64,000 nucleotides of DNA from an uncultured Dialister sp. (GTDB taxonomy: Bacteria; Bacillota; Negativicutes; Veillonellales; Dialisteraceae): contig CAKPQG010000009.1 of NCBI GenBank assembly GCA_934178345.1, forward strand, positions 1 through 64,000, written 5' to 3'. Both the position numbers and the translations under genes were made by a program. Shown piece after piece: positions 17,365 through 26,261 of this stretch (the stretch's first letter is position 1; every line of letters begins with the position of its first letter). Under the pieces are notes generated by a model, which saw only the letters and a list, made by a program, of their open reading frames with translations, was not told where the DNA came from and did not search any database.

Positions 17365-19314
17365 TTACAGGTCCAGATTTGTGACGTCCTTCGCATGTTC
17401 TTCGATGAATTTGCGTCTCGGCTCTACCTTGTCGCCCATGAGGATGGTGAAGAGGCGGTCTGCTTCGACAGCATCCGTAAGCTCGACCTTCAGCATGACG
17501 CGCTGCTCCGGATTCATCGTGGTATCCCAGAGCTGTTCCGGATTCATTTCGCCAAGCCCTTTGTAGCGCTGGATCGCGCAGCCATCGCGGCCGATCTCAT
17601 CGAGGAGCTTATTCTGTTCATCGTCATCGTAGGTGTAGTATTTCTGACGGCCCTTGCGTACCTGATACAGCGGCGGCTGGGCGATGAAGACGTGGCCTTC
17701 GGTGACGAGCGGCTTCATATAGCGGTAGAAGAAGGTAAGGAGCAGTGTGCGGATGTGCGCGCCATCGACATCGGCATCCGTCATAATGATGATCTTGTAG
17801 TAGCGGAGCTTCGTGATGTCGAAGTCTTCGCCGACGCCCGTACCGAAAGCGGTGATCATGGTGCGAATGGCATCGGAATTCAGGACACGATCGAGGCGGG
17901 CTTTTTCTACATTCAGGATCTTACCACGCAGCGGGAGGATCGCCTGATAGCGGCGGTCACGGCCGGACTTCGCAGATCCGCCTGCCGAGTCCCCTTCGAC
18001 GATATAGATTTCTGTCATCTTCGGGTCTTTTTCGGTGCAGTCGGCCAGCTTTCCCGGAAGGCTGGAGACTTCGAGTGCATTCTTGCGCCGTGTCAGTTCG
18101 CGGGCGCGGCGGGCTGCTTCGCGGGCGCGGCTCGCCGTGATGCCTTTCTCGACGATGGCTTTCCCTTCCGAAGGATGTTCTTCGAGGTAGGTACGAAGGC
18201 CCTCCGAGACGAGGTTATCCACGATGCCCTTGACTTCGAGATTGCCGAGCTTCGTCTTGGTCTGACCTTCAAACTGCGGATTCGGCACTTTGACAGAAAT
18301 GACGCAGGTCAGCCCTTCACGGACATCATCGCCGGAAAGGTTCGCTTCATTGTTCTTGAGAATGTTATTCTTGCGCGCGTATTCATTGAGGACGCGGGTG
18401 AGCGCGGTGCGGAAACCGGCAAGGTGCATGCCGCCTTCGATGGTATTGATGTCATTGACGAAGGTATACATGCTTTCGCTGTAGCCCGTCTGGTACTGCA
18501 TCGCGATGTCGACGATGACCTTATCCTTCTCGCCTTCGAAAGCAATGACGGCCGGATCGACAAGATCCTTGCCTTCATTCAGGAACTGGACAAATTCCGT
18601 GATACCGCCGGCGTAGTGGAATTTCTCCTCGTGGGTCGCACCATCGCGCAGGTCTGTCAACGTGATGGTGAGGCCTTTATTCAGAAAAGCCAGCTCGCGC
18701 ATGCGGATCTTCAGGGTATCATAGTCGAAGTCCACGCCTTCTTTGAAAATCTCGATATCCGGCTTGAAGGTGACAGAGGTGCCCGTCTCCTTCGTTTCTC
18801 CGTAGGTCTTCATGTGCTGGGTGACTTCCCCGCGGGACAGTTTCATTTCATGGAAATGCCCTTCGCGGCGCACCACGACGCGTGTCCATTCGGAGAGCGC
18901 ATTCACGACAGAGATGCCGACGCCGTGCAGGCCGCCGGAGATCGGATAGCCGTCGCCGCCGAATTTGCCGCCTGCATGGAGCACCGTCAGTACGACTTCC
19001 ATGGCAGGTTTCCCGGTCTCGTGCATGCCCGTCGGGATGCCGCGGCCATTATCCGTGACTGTACAGCTGCCGTCATCATTGAGCGTCACTTCGATGTGCG
19101 TGCAGTAGCCCGCGAGTGCTTCGTCGATACTGTTGTCGACGACTTCGTAGACCAGATGGTGCAGACCGCGCGCGGATGTCGAGCCGATGTACATGCCCGG
19201 ACGCAGACGCACCGCTTCGAGCCCCTCAAGGACACGGATGTCACTTGCGCCGTAGTCTTTCTTGCCATTCTCTTCGCTGTGACGAGCCTGGATTTCATGA
19301 ATATCTTCAGACAT
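17365..19314 (-). CDS. gyrB: DNA gyrase subunit B
   Basis: ATPase subunit of gyrase. 649 aa. GHKL motifs: EVVDNSIDEALAGY, DNGRGIPTGMH and GGLHGVGISVVNALS. A transducer domain, then TOPRIM with EGDSAGGSAKSGRDR and DADVDGAHIRTLL, and the C-terminal RYKGLGEMNPEQLWDTTMNPE. Start at 19314 (MSEDIHEIQ) because AAGGAG lies 8 nt upstream. It is not beside dnaA, recF or gyrA here. A terminator-like hairpin sits directly upstream of the ribosome site (see that entry). Confidence 0.97.
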   Translation of the reverse strand: MSEDIHEIQARHSEENGKKDYGASDIRVLEGLEAVRLRPGMYIGSTSARGLHHLVYEVVDNSIDEALAGYCTHIEVTLNDDGSCTVTDNGRGIPTGMHETGKPAMEVVLTVLHAGGKFGGDGYPISGGLHGVGISVVNALSEWTRVVVRREGHFHEMKLSRGEVTQHMKTYGETKETGTSVTFKPDIEIFKEGVDFDYDTLKIRMRELAFLNKGLTITLTDLRDGATHEEKFHYAGGITEFVQFLNEGKDLVDPAVIAFEGEKDKVIVDIAMQYQTGYSESMYTFVNDINTIEGGMHLAGFRTALTRVLNEYARKNNILKNNEANLSGDDVREGLTCVISVKVPNPQFEGQTKTKLGNLEVKGIVDNLVSEGLRTYLEEHPSEGKAIVEKGITASRAREAARRARELTRRKNALEVSSLPGKLADCTEKDPKMTEIYIVEGDSAGGSAKSGRDRRYQAILPLRGKILNVEKARLDRVLNSDAIRTMITAFGTGVGEDFDITKLRYYKIIIMTDADVDGAHIRTLLLTFFYRYMKPLVTEGHVFIAQPPLYQVRKGRQKYYTYDDDEQNKLLDEIGRDGCAIQRYKGLGEMNPEQLWDTTMNPEQRVMLKVELTDAVEADRLFTILMGDKVEPRRKFIEEHAKDVTNLDL

Positions 19315-19328
19315 GGGATTCTCCTTAC

Positions 19329-19362
19329 AAAAAAATGGCGGCCTGTCATGCATGACCGCCTC
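19329..19362 (-). promoter_or_regulatory. Terminator-like hairpin in the gyrB leader
   Basis: On the minus strand GGCGGTCATGCATGACAGGCCGCC forms a strong stem followed by A and seven Ts, then GTAAGGAG and the gyrB start. A predicted promoter lies only about 45 bp upstream and no other minus-strand gene precedes it. It is therefore probably an attenuator of gyrB rather than a stop for a neighbour. Confidence 0.65.
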
Positions 19363-19407
19363 TTATTTATATACATATATATAAGCGAACCTTGATGGTG
19401 CGTATTT

Positions 19408-19413
19408 ATTATA
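19408..19413 (-). promoter_or_regulatory. Predicted extended -10 of the gyrB promoter
   Basis: Minus strand TATGGTATAAT is an extended -10. No good -35 is visible at 17 bp (ATGCGA). The transcript would start near 19400 and run straight into the leader hairpin. Confidence 0.5.
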
Positions 19414-19439
19414 CCATATTTGAGAGTATTTCGCATGAA

Positions 19440-19650
19440 GAGGAGAAGGTGGATGAGTGTAACGGGTTCAAAAGGTTCAACAGGTTCACAAGGTTAGCCC
19501 CTGTGGCGTATCACCCTTTGATTGCGTGCGAAAGAGGGGGAGCGGGTTCTATAGGTAGGGCGGGGGTGGTGCCTGAAGGTGGTATAGTCACTAGTCACTA
19601 GTCACCAGTCACTTCTACCCCCATGCCCCGCCAACTTGTGCTACAATAAA
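19440..19650. repeat. Module between gyrB and the GT51 gene
   Basis: GGGTTCAAAAGGTTCAAC nonamers, GGTTAGCCCCTGTGGCG block, more GGTTC nonamers, GGGGTGGTGCC and CTAGTCA heptads to 19613. It has a reduced stem-loop compared with other copies. Confidence 0.75.
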
Positions 19651-19679
19651 AGAAAATGTACTACCACAAGGAGCCATTC

Positions 19680-20603
19680 ATGAAAAAATTTCTTTTCTTA
19701 CTACTGATTTTAGCCGGAGCCGTTTACTGGGGCTTCTCCTCAGGCAGCGAGCTCACGAAGAACGTCGTACATGAACCTGTCAAGCCACATGCCGTCCAAA
19801 AGGCGACGCCGAAGGACGCATCGCTCTCCGAAGAGAAAGGCATCGTGACAGAGATCTCGGATACCGTCAGGGCACTGATCTCCGGTCTTTCCTCCTCAGA
19901 AACAAAAGAGGGCAGCGTCGAAACGCTGCCGCTGAAGCCGGACGCGAAAAGCCCCGTCTCCCAGACACAGAAGCTCCTCACCGCCAAGGAAAAGATGGAC
20001 AATGTGCTCCACTTCAGGGAAGCACTGGAAGCGCGCGTGCATCGCGAAGAATTCGTCCCCTTTGCCGAGATACCGGACTACCTCAAGAAGGGGATCGTCG
20101 CGACCGAAGACCGCCGCTTCTATGAGCACGGCGCGATGGATCTCATCGGCGTCGCACGCGCCGCTTTCACGAATTATCTCGCCGGAGAGACGGTCCAGGG
20201 CGGCAGCACCATCACCCAGCAGACCGTGAAAAACATCTTCCTCTCGAATGACCGCACCATGACCCGCAAGGCCGAAGAACTGGCGCTCGCCGTCCAGCTG
20301 GAACGGAATTACAGCAAGGAGGAAATCCTTACGCTCTATCTGAATACCATTTACTACGGTCACGGCGCCTACGGCCTCAAGGAAGCCAGCCGCACCTACT
20401 TTGGCAAAGCGCCCAAGGATCTCGACCTCGCACAGTGCGCGATGCTCGCCGGCCTCCCGCAGGCACCGTCCGCCTATGACCCCATCTCACACCCGAAGGA
20501 AGGCGCGAAGCGCATGACCGTCGTCCTCGCCCTCATGGCCGAGCAGGGCATCATCACACCGACACAGGCCGCCTCTGCTGCAGCAGAGCTGTGGTTGAAA
20601 TAA
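19680..20603 (+). CDS. Monofunctional GT51 peptidoglycan glycosyltransferase
   Basis: Polymerises lipid II into glycan strands outside the inner membrane. 307 aa: one N-terminal anchor (KKFLFLLLILAGAVYWGF), a Lys/Ser/Thr-rich stalk to about residue 105, then the GT51 lysozyme-like domain. ATEDRRFYEHGAMD carries the catalytic Glu, with GGSTITQQTVKN, LALAVQLERNYSKEEILTLYLN and MLAGLPQAPSAYDP. No transpeptidase domain follows, so it is MtgA-like in architecture though closer to the PBP1 GT style. AAGGAGCC precedes the ATG at 19680. Confidence 0.9.
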   Translation: MKKFLFLLLILAGAVYWGFSSGSELTKNVVHEPVKPHAVQKATPKDASLSEEKGIVTEISDTVRALISGLSSSETKEGSVETLPLKPDAKSPVSQTQKLLTAKEKMDNVLHFREALEARVHREEFVPFAEIPDYLKKGIVATEDRRFYEHGAMDLIGVARAAFTNYLAGETVQGGSTITQQTVKNIFLSNDRTMTRKAEELALAVQLERNYSKEEILTLYLNTIYYGHGAYGLKEASRTYFGKAPKDLDLAQCAMLAGLPQAPSAYDPISHPKEGAKRMTVVLALMAEQGIITPTQAASAAAELWLK

Positions 20604-21012
20604 GGTGACTAGTGACTGGTGACTGGTAACTGGTAACTGGTGACTGGTGACTGGTGACTAGTGACTAGGGATTAGGGATTAGGGATTAGGGATTAGGGAT
20701 TGTGGATTGGGGATTGGGGATTGGGGAATCGTCCCATATAAAAACTTCTTCCACTTAGCCTTCCCCCTCGGGGAAGGGGGACCGCGCCAGCGGTGGATAG
20801 GGTACTACCGCTATCCACATATGTGACGCCTTTCCCATTTCCTCATCCCGTTTTCATACCAAAGCACCCTATACGCCCTTCGGGCACCTTCCACAAAGGG
20901 GAAGGCTGACGGTACGGAAATACCGCCAGTCTAAAACTCGCGGCGCTTTCTTATTGTTTTGCGCCGCACCACAACCCTGAACCCGCCAACCTGAACCCTG
21001 AACCCATTTTTC
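20604..21012. repeat. Heptads and a 151-bp TTCCCC element downstream of the GT51 gene
   Basis: GTGACTG/GGTAACT heptads (20604-20665) run into GGGATTA heptads (20666-20735). The element at 20757-20907 begins AGCCTTCCCC and ends GGGGAAGGCT. It is nearly identical to 24077-24227. The module stem-loop GCGGCGC...GCGCCGC and CCTGAAC heptads follow. Confidence 0.85.
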
Positions 21013-21927
21013 CTACTTCCCGGCTATTTTCAAAAAATTCTCGATCATACTCCACCGATGCGAGCTTTCATGGCACGCGAAGGAAATCATATATTTCCCT
21101 TCCGTGAAAGCGATCCGATGGAGTTTTTGCATGTCAGAGGGAGCCAGCATGGCCTCGGCCAGACTTTTCGGGCAGAAATACGCCCCGAGTCCCCGCAGGC
21201 AGAGCCGGAGCATCGTTGCCATATGCTCAGACTCCGCCGCCACGCGCGGAGCGAAGCTGGCTTCACGGAAAAGTTTCCTTGCCAGACGTCCGGCGATATC
21301 CCCCTCGCTGTTCAGCAGAAAATCACACTGCTCCAAAAAAACAGGCAGCTCCTTTTGCGGCGCAGAGAGAACGCGCGATTTTTCCTCCTCCGTTCCCGGC
21401 AGACGCTGATACAGATCGGCGGAAAGCAGCAGCACGATCTCCTCCTCCTGATAAGGATAGAGCGAAACGCCGGGCAGCTCCTCTTCCCACCGCGCCAGCG
21501 CCAGATCGATCTCCTCCCGTTCCAGCGCTTTCCAGATCATGGCATTCGCCATCTCACAAAGAACGATGCGCACGCGCGGATACCGACGATGAAAGGCTTC
21601 GAGCAGGGGCGGCAGCAGGACCTCGCCGCGGGCAGGCGCGACGCCGATGCGAAGCACTCCGCTCTCACTTCCCGACACATCCGAAAGCGCGCGGCGAAAT
21701 GCCAGTTCATTGCGCTGGAAAATACGCGCGTAGCGATAAAATACCTCGCCCCCATCCGTCAGCTCGAGCGGCACATGACGGATGAAGAGCTTCATCCCCA
21801 CCTCTCTCTCCACCGCCGCGATATGCCCCGAAAGCGTCTGCTGCGTCACATGCAGCCGCTCCGCGGCCCGCGTAAAATTCTTCTCCTCCGCGAGTGTGAG
21901 GAAATAGTGTATCGTCATGAAATTCAT
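21013..21927 (-). CDS. LysR-family transcriptional regulator
   Basis: 304 aa. N-terminal winged helix (MTIHYFLTLAEEKNFTRAAERLHVTQQTLSGHIAAVEREVGMKLF, residues 4-48) and a periplasmic-binding-like effector domain. AAGGAGGGC precedes the ATG. It is divergent from an SLC13 carrier 370 bp away, which makes that carrier its likely target. Palindromes in the intergenic region (21965-21982 and 21999-22012) suit LysR binding. Confidence 0.9.
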   Translation of the reverse strand: MNFMTIHYFLTLAEEKNFTRAAERLHVTQQTLSGHIAAVEREVGMKLFIRHVPLELTDGGEVFYRYARIFQRNELAFRRALSDVSGSESGVLRIGVAPARGEVLLPPLLEAFHRRYPRVRIVLCEMANAMIWKALEREEIDLALARWEEELPGVSLYPYQEEEIVLLLSADLYQRLPGTEEEKSRVLSAPQKELPVFLEQCDFLLNSEGDIAGRLARKLFREASFAPRVAAESEHMATMLRLCLRGLGAYFCPKSLAEAMLAPSDMQKLHRIAFTEGKYMISFACHESSHRWSMIENFLKIAGK

Positions 21928-21964
21928 TTCGTGCCCTCCTTCTTATCACAAGTTTTATCCTGTA

Positions 21965-22012
21965 GTTATTACGCTGTATAACAGTTTTCTTTTTGTAGTA
22001 TAGCACTCTATA
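21965..22012. promoter_or_regulatory. Palindromes between LysR gene and carrier: candidate LysR boxes
   Basis: GTTATTACGCTGTATAAC (21965-21982; T-N11-A type) and TATAGCACTCTATA (21999-22012) are inverted repeats just upstream of the regulator gene. The minus-strand TATACT near 22004-21999 is a possible -10 for lysR overlapping the second palindrome. Confidence 0.5.
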
Positions 22013-22019
22013 ATAGGGA

Positions 22020-22285
22020 AAAGAAAATGGTTGATGGATTTGGGGTTAGCCCGTGGAGCGTGCCGTCCCATGATTACGTTTGAAAGCTCTGCTCGAATGA
22101 GAAATTAGGAATGAGGAATTAGGAATGGTGGTGCGGCGCATAAAAATCAGAAGCGCCGCGGAGGTTTGAAACTAGCGGTTTTCTCGTATCGCAAACCTAA
22201 TCCCTAGTCACTAATCCCTAGCTACCAGTCACAAGTCACCAGCCACCAGTCACTAGTCACTAGTCACTAGTCACTAGTCACTAAA
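22020..22285. repeat. Composite module abutting the SLC13 gene
   Basis: GGGGTTAGCCCGTGGAGCG block, GAGGAATTAGGAAT heptads, GTGCGGCGC...GCGCCGC stem-loop and CTAGTCA heptads running to within 5 bp of the AAGGAGG of the carrier gene. There is no room for an ordinary promoter between the heptads and the start. Confidence 0.8.
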
Positions 22286-22296
22286 AAGGAGGTCTC

Positions 22297-23703
22297 ATGA
22301 AAAACATACTCGAAATCCTCGCCGGTCCCGCCAGCTTTGCATGCACTGCCTTTGCCCTCACAGGCACCTTCACGCCTGCGCAATCCTTTGCGATCGGCAC
22401 GGCCGTCTGGATGGCGCTATGGTGGATCCTCCGCCCCGTTTCCATCTACGTCACCGCCTTCATCCCTATTCTGGTGGATTCCTTCTTGGATCTGATCCCC
22501 GAAGGCCACATCCTCAGCCAGTACTTCTCCGAGATCGCCGTCCTGCTCTTAGGCTCCGATCTCATCTGTCTCACATGGACGACCACAGGACTTGACCGAA
22601 GGATTTCCGTCAAGACACTCTGCTGCATCGGCACCTCGATGAAGAACCAGATCTTTGTCTGGTTCCTCGCCTCGACCCTGCTCTCCGTCTTCCTGCCGAA
22701 TGTCGTCGTCGCTGCCATCTTCTGCCCCATCGCCGTCGCCATGCTCCACTTCGTCGGCGAGAAGGACATCACAAAGAGCCGCCTCGCCCTTCCCATCCTT
22801 CTTGCCATCGGCTGGGGAAGCGGCATCGGCGGCTTCGGCTCGCCGATCGGCTCATCCGCCAATCTCGTCGCTGTCTCCTACATCGAGCAGCTCACGGGGC
22901 ACGAATTCATGTACTATGACTGGGTCATCCGCTTCCTCCCGCTGCTTGCGATCATTTTCCTCGTGAACCTCCTCTTCCTCTGGGCGATCCCCGTCCCCGT
23001 GAAAGAGATGAAGGGTACACGCAGCTACTTCCAAGACATGTACAAAGCCTTCGGCCCTCTGAAGAAAGGCGAATGGATCGGCCTCATCCTCTTCCTCTCT
23101 GCGACCGTCCTTGCCTTCGCCCGCCCTGCCTTCGCCGACCTGCTCCCCGGCTGGAAACCCGCCTACATCTTTCTCACCCTCGGGCTATTCATGTTCTTCC
23201 TGAAAGATGAGACAGGATGTCCGATGCTCACATGGAAATACGCTGAGTCGCACATCATGTGGGGCATGATCTGCCTCTTTGCCTCCGGCCTCGCCTTGGG
23301 CCGCCTCGTCATCGAAACCGGCGCGATCGAGCAGCTCGCTTCCCTCATCGCTGCCATGCATCTCTCGAGCCCCCTCTCCATCATGGCGATCTCCTGCGGC
23401 TTTGCCACCTTCCTCTCCGAACTCTCCAGCAATACCGCAGCCGCCTCCATCTCCATCCCCGTCGTCACCGGCCTTACGAAAGCTTTGGGCGTGAATCCCA
23501 TCCCCTACATCTTAGGTACCATCGTCGCCGCCAACTGCGCCTACGTCCTCCCGATCTCCACCCGCGCCATCCCCATCGGCCACGGGCTCGATGCCGCGCA
23601 GCAGATCAAGTATGGCATCCTCCTCACCCTGATCACACTCGCCACCACCATCACCACCTGCACCCTCTTCCTGATGTACTCCCCGCTCTTTAGTGAGTTG
23701 TGA
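22297..23703 (+). CDS. SLC13/DASS-family anion (dicarboxylate) symporter
   Basis: 468 aa, about 11-12 helices. The two Ser-Asn-Thr-like substrate/sodium motifs are present: GGFGSPIGSSANLVAVSY in the first half and LSELSSNTAAASISIPV in the second. Family members import succinate, malate, citrate, sulfate or other anions with sodium. The LysR neighbour suggests substrate-induced expression. Substrate not determinable from sequence. Confidence 0.88.
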   Translation: MKNILEILAGPASFACTAFALTGTFTPAQSFAIGTAVWMALWWILRPVSIYVTAFIPILVDSFLDLIPEGHILSQYFSEIAVLLLGSDLICLTWTTTGLDRRISVKTLCCIGTSMKNQIFVWFLASTLLSVFLPNVVVAAIFCPIAVAMLHFVGEKDITKSRLALPILLAIGWGSGIGGFGSPIGSSANLVAVSYIEQLTGHEFMYYDWVIRFLPLLAIIFLVNLLFLWAIPVPVKEMKGTRSYFQDMYKAFGPLKKGEWIGLILFLSATVLAFARPAFADLLPGWKPAYIFLTLGLFMFFLKDETGCPMLTWKYAESHIMWGMICLFASGLALGRLVIETGAIEQLASLIAAMHLSSPLSIMAISCGFATFLSELSSNTAAASISIPVVTGLTKALGVNPIPYILGTIVAANCAYVLPISTRAIPIGHGLDAAQQIKYGILLTLITLATTITTCTLFLMYSPLFSEL

Positions 23704-24331
23704 AATAAAGGTAGCTAGGGACTAGTAGCTAGGGATTAGGGATTAGAGTTCAACAGGTTCTATGGGTTCAACGGGTTTCCCATCCTTCAGAAATCACGTA
23801 TTCTCATTGGTCAAACACGCCGCGGCGCCATTCGTCATTCTGAGCGGAGTGAAATGTCGGATGTTTGAAAATTCACAGCCAGGATAATGAGTTCTGAGTC
23901 GAAGAATCTCGGAAAACACGCCATCCCCATTTCGTAGTCAGTCCCGCCTGTACTGAACCACTGCCTGTTCAACCGTCTCCCTATCCCCCGCCCTGCGGGC
24001 GGCCCCTTCCCGAAGGGAAGGGGCTTTTTGCGAGCCAAACAACGGGCATCGTCCAATATAAAAACTTCTTCCTCTTAGCCTTCCCCATCGGGGAAGGGGA
24101 ACCGCGCCAGCGGTGGATAGGGTACTACCGCTATCCACGTATGTGACGCCTTTCCCATTTCCTCATCCTACTTTCATACCAAAGCACCCTATCCGCCCTT
24201 CGGGCACCTTCCCCACAGGGGAAGGCTGACGATACTGGAATACCGCTACTCTAACACTTACGGCGCTATCCTATTATTTTGCGCCGCACCACAACCCTGA
24301 ACCCGCCAACCTGAACCCTGAATCCATAATT
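23704..24331. repeat. Repeat tract between the SLC13 gene and dcuA
   Basis: GGGATTA heptads and GGTTC nonamers (23712-23780), a CGTCATTCTGAGCGGAGTGAAATG element (about 23837-23915), a CCCTGCGGGCGGCCCCTTCCC piece, the second 151-bp TTCCCC element (24077-24227), the GCGC...GCGCCGCACCACA stem-loop and CCTGAAC heptads. No gene is supported. Confidence 0.8.
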
Positions 24332-24368
24332 AAAACGCTCCCGTCGAATGTTCGACGAGAGCGTTTTT
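24332..24368 (-). terminator. dcuA terminator
   Basis: AAAACGCTC..GTCGAA-TG-TTCGAC..GAGCGTTTT is a strong stem with T-runs on both strands, 10 bp beyond the dcuA stop. Confidence 0.85.
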
Positions 24369-24378
24369 ACGTACCTAC

Positions 24379-25719
24379 TTAGTACAGCACATGTGCGATG
24401 ATGAAGCCGGCGATGCAGGCTGTCACGACACCGGTCAGCCCCGGCAACATGAAGCTGTGGTTCAGGACAAACTTCCCGATTCTTGTCGTACCGGAACGGT
24501 CAAAACCGATGCACGCCAGATCCGACGGATAGGTCGGCAGGAAGAAGTAGCCATAGCAGGCTGGGATGAAAGACAGCACCATGATCGGATCCATGCCCAG
24601 ATTCAGTGCCATCGGCATGACGATCGCAACCGCCGCGCCCTGAGAATTGACCAGCTTCGAAGTGAAGAAGAGAACGACTGCATACGCCCACGGATACGCC
24701 GTGACGACAGAGCCCAGGAACGTTTTCAGGATTGCCATGTGGTTGGCGAAGTAAGTATCCGCCATCCACGCTACACCATAGACGGAAACCAGTGCGACAA
24801 CGCCCGCACGGAAGACCTGGCTGTTTCCGACTTCCTTCGCCTTCGTCTTGCAGACGAAGAGAATGATCGCAGAGATCAGGAGCATGATGATCTGGATGAC
24901 CGTCGTCATAGAGATCGCCTTCATCTTGCCCTTCGCATCAGCAAAGTGCGGCAGAAGATCTGGGAAATTGCCCAGAATCGCGATGAGGATGATCCCCACG
25001 AGGAAAATGATGGTCGCATGATAATAAGAGGACGGCAGTTCCTTGCCCTGCAGCGATTCATTTTCGCCAAAGACATAGGACTTCTGTTCCGGATCCTTGA
25101 TCATTTCTTGGAACGCGGGGTCATTCTCGAGATCCTTGCCTCTCTTATAGCTGACAAGAGCCGCGCAGATGACACCGATCAAAGTCGCGGGGATAGACAC
25201 CGCAAGGATCTGCAGCAGGTTGAAGGTATGCCCTGCCGCCGCCATGAAGCCTACGATGGAAACGACAGCGACCGATACAGGAGATGCCGAGATCCCCATC
25301 TGGGATGCGATGGACGATACCGCCATCGGACGTTCCGGGCGGATATTCTGCTTGATAGAAATATCATAAATAATCGGGAACATGGTATACACGACATGGC
25401 CCGTGCCGCAGAGAACGGTCAGAAACCAGGTCGTCACCGGAGCCAGAACCGTGATGTGCTTCGGATTGTTGCGCAGGAATTTTTCCGCATACTTCAGCAT
25501 GACCGTCAGCCCGCCGGACGTCTGCAGGAAGCCCGCGCAGGTGACGACCGCCAGAATGGTCAGCATGACGCCGATCGGCGGCGTGCCCGGCTTGTAGTGG
25601 AAAACAAACGTGTACAGCGTAAGACCGATGCCGCTGATGACCGCAAGCCCGATCCCCCCGTGCTTAATTCCCAGGAAGAGACACCCGAGAAGGACAATAA
25701 ACCCCAATAGCATTTCCAT
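24379..25719 (-). CDS. dcuA: DcuA/DcuB-family anaerobic C4-dicarboxylate transporter
   Basis: 446 aa, about ten helices. FLTVLCGTGHVVYTMFPIIYDI, SSIASQMGISASPVSVAVVS, SKLVNSQGAAVAIVMPMAL and FLPTYPSDLACIGFDRSGTTRIG are characteristic DcuA/B segments. It catalyses fumarate/succinate antiport or C4-dicarboxylate uptake in anaerobes. Own promoter (25774-25802) and terminator, so it is monocistronic. Copy A versus B cannot be decided. Confidence 0.93.
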   Translation of the reverse strand: MEMLLGFIVLLGCLFLGIKHGGIGLAVISGIGLTLYTFVFHYKPGTPPIGVMLTILAVVTCAGFLQTSGGLTVMLKYAEKFLRNNPKHITVLAPVTTWFLTVLCGTGHVVYTMFPIIYDISIKQNIRPERPMAVSSIASQMGISASPVSVAVVSIVGFMAAAGHTFNLLQILAVSIPATLIGVICAALVSYKRGKDLENDPAFQEMIKDPEQKSYVFGENESLQGKELPSSYYHATIIFLVGIILIAILGNFPDLLPHFADAKGKMKAISMTTVIQIIMLLISAIILFVCKTKAKEVGNSQVFRAGVVALVSVYGVAWMADTYFANHMAILKTFLGSVVTAYPWAYAVVLFFTSKLVNSQGAAVAIVMPMALNLGMDPIMVLSFIPACYGYFFLPTYPSDLACIGFDRSGTTRIGKFVLNHSFMLPGLTGVVTACIAGFIIAHVLY

Positions 25720-25773
25720 AAATCATTTCCTCCATTTTATTGTATGCTTATTTTGGATAATTCGATGATTTAT

Positions 25774-25802
25774 AGTATACACCATCGGGGTATATTAGCC
25801 AA
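25774..25802 (-). promoter_or_regulatory. dcuA promoter
   Basis: Minus strand TTGGCT (25802-25797), 17 bp, TATACT (25779-25774) with a TG two bases upstream. The leader is about 45 nt. Confidence 0.65.
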
Positions 25803-25902
25803 ATACGCGTTACGCATGAAGAGACTCACTTTCTATGCATTTATGATATGCGCACAAAAATGATCTCCAATTTCATTCCACGGAGTATTCGACTAAAGTG
25901 TT

Positions 25903-26130
25903 TTGTGTCCAATGGCTTCTATTTCATTCCAATTTAAGGTCATAGCCGAACGTTCAGAACGAATAATCACCATGATTACGATCAATTTTGAGTTTTCCAA
26001 ATGGCCTGAGATGTTCAAGGATGCCACACTGGTTGCGGCATTGGTAGATTGTCTGACCTATCACTCCCATATCCTTAACATGAATGGCGAATCGTATCGC
26101 TTCCAAAATGCACGCAAAAGGAAGTCGTAG
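25903..26130 (+). pseudogene. IS21-family IstB C-terminal fragment
   Basis: The 75-residue frame reads FQFKVIAERSERIITMITINFEFSKWPEMFKDATLVAALVDCLTYHSHILNMNGESYRF. It matches the C-terminus of the IstB AAA+ helper of IS21 elements (NLEFSxW...D..HHSH...GESYR). The Walker region and all of IstA are missing, so it is a dead remnant. Its end is followed by an IS21-type terminus. It lies at the 3' edge of the cdi island. Confidence 0.85.
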
Positions 26131-26190
26131 TTTTTTACGGTCAACGTGGCTCATAAATTCACGGCCATGTGGCTCACTTTTTCATTGACA
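26131..26190. mobile_element. IS21-type right end
   Basis: Two GTGGCTCA repeats (26146-26153 and 26169-26176), 23 bp apart, precede TTTTTCATTGACA at 26178-26190. Multiple GTGGCTCA sites and a terminal TGTCAATGA are typical of IS21-family ends. No matching left end was seen nearby. Confidence 0.75.
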
Positions 26191-26261
26191 TTCACATCCA
26201 TAGATACGCGCTCAAAATCCAAGAGCCTGGTCTGAATCTCCGGATCCATTATAAGGGCTCG

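Noticed and set aside
17149..19395. 748-codon open frame on the + strand opposite gyrB
   Set aside because: Pure antisense shadow of gyrB extended into the repeat module; no ribosome site and no protein-like composition.
20666..20735. Telomere-like GGGATTA repeats
   Set aside because: Superficial likeness to TTAGGG; internal, 7-mer, and one of several heptad families.
25954..26154. 66-codon minus-strand frame in the IS21 remnant
   Set aside because: Reverse of the IstB fragment; the + strand frame carries the recognisable residues.
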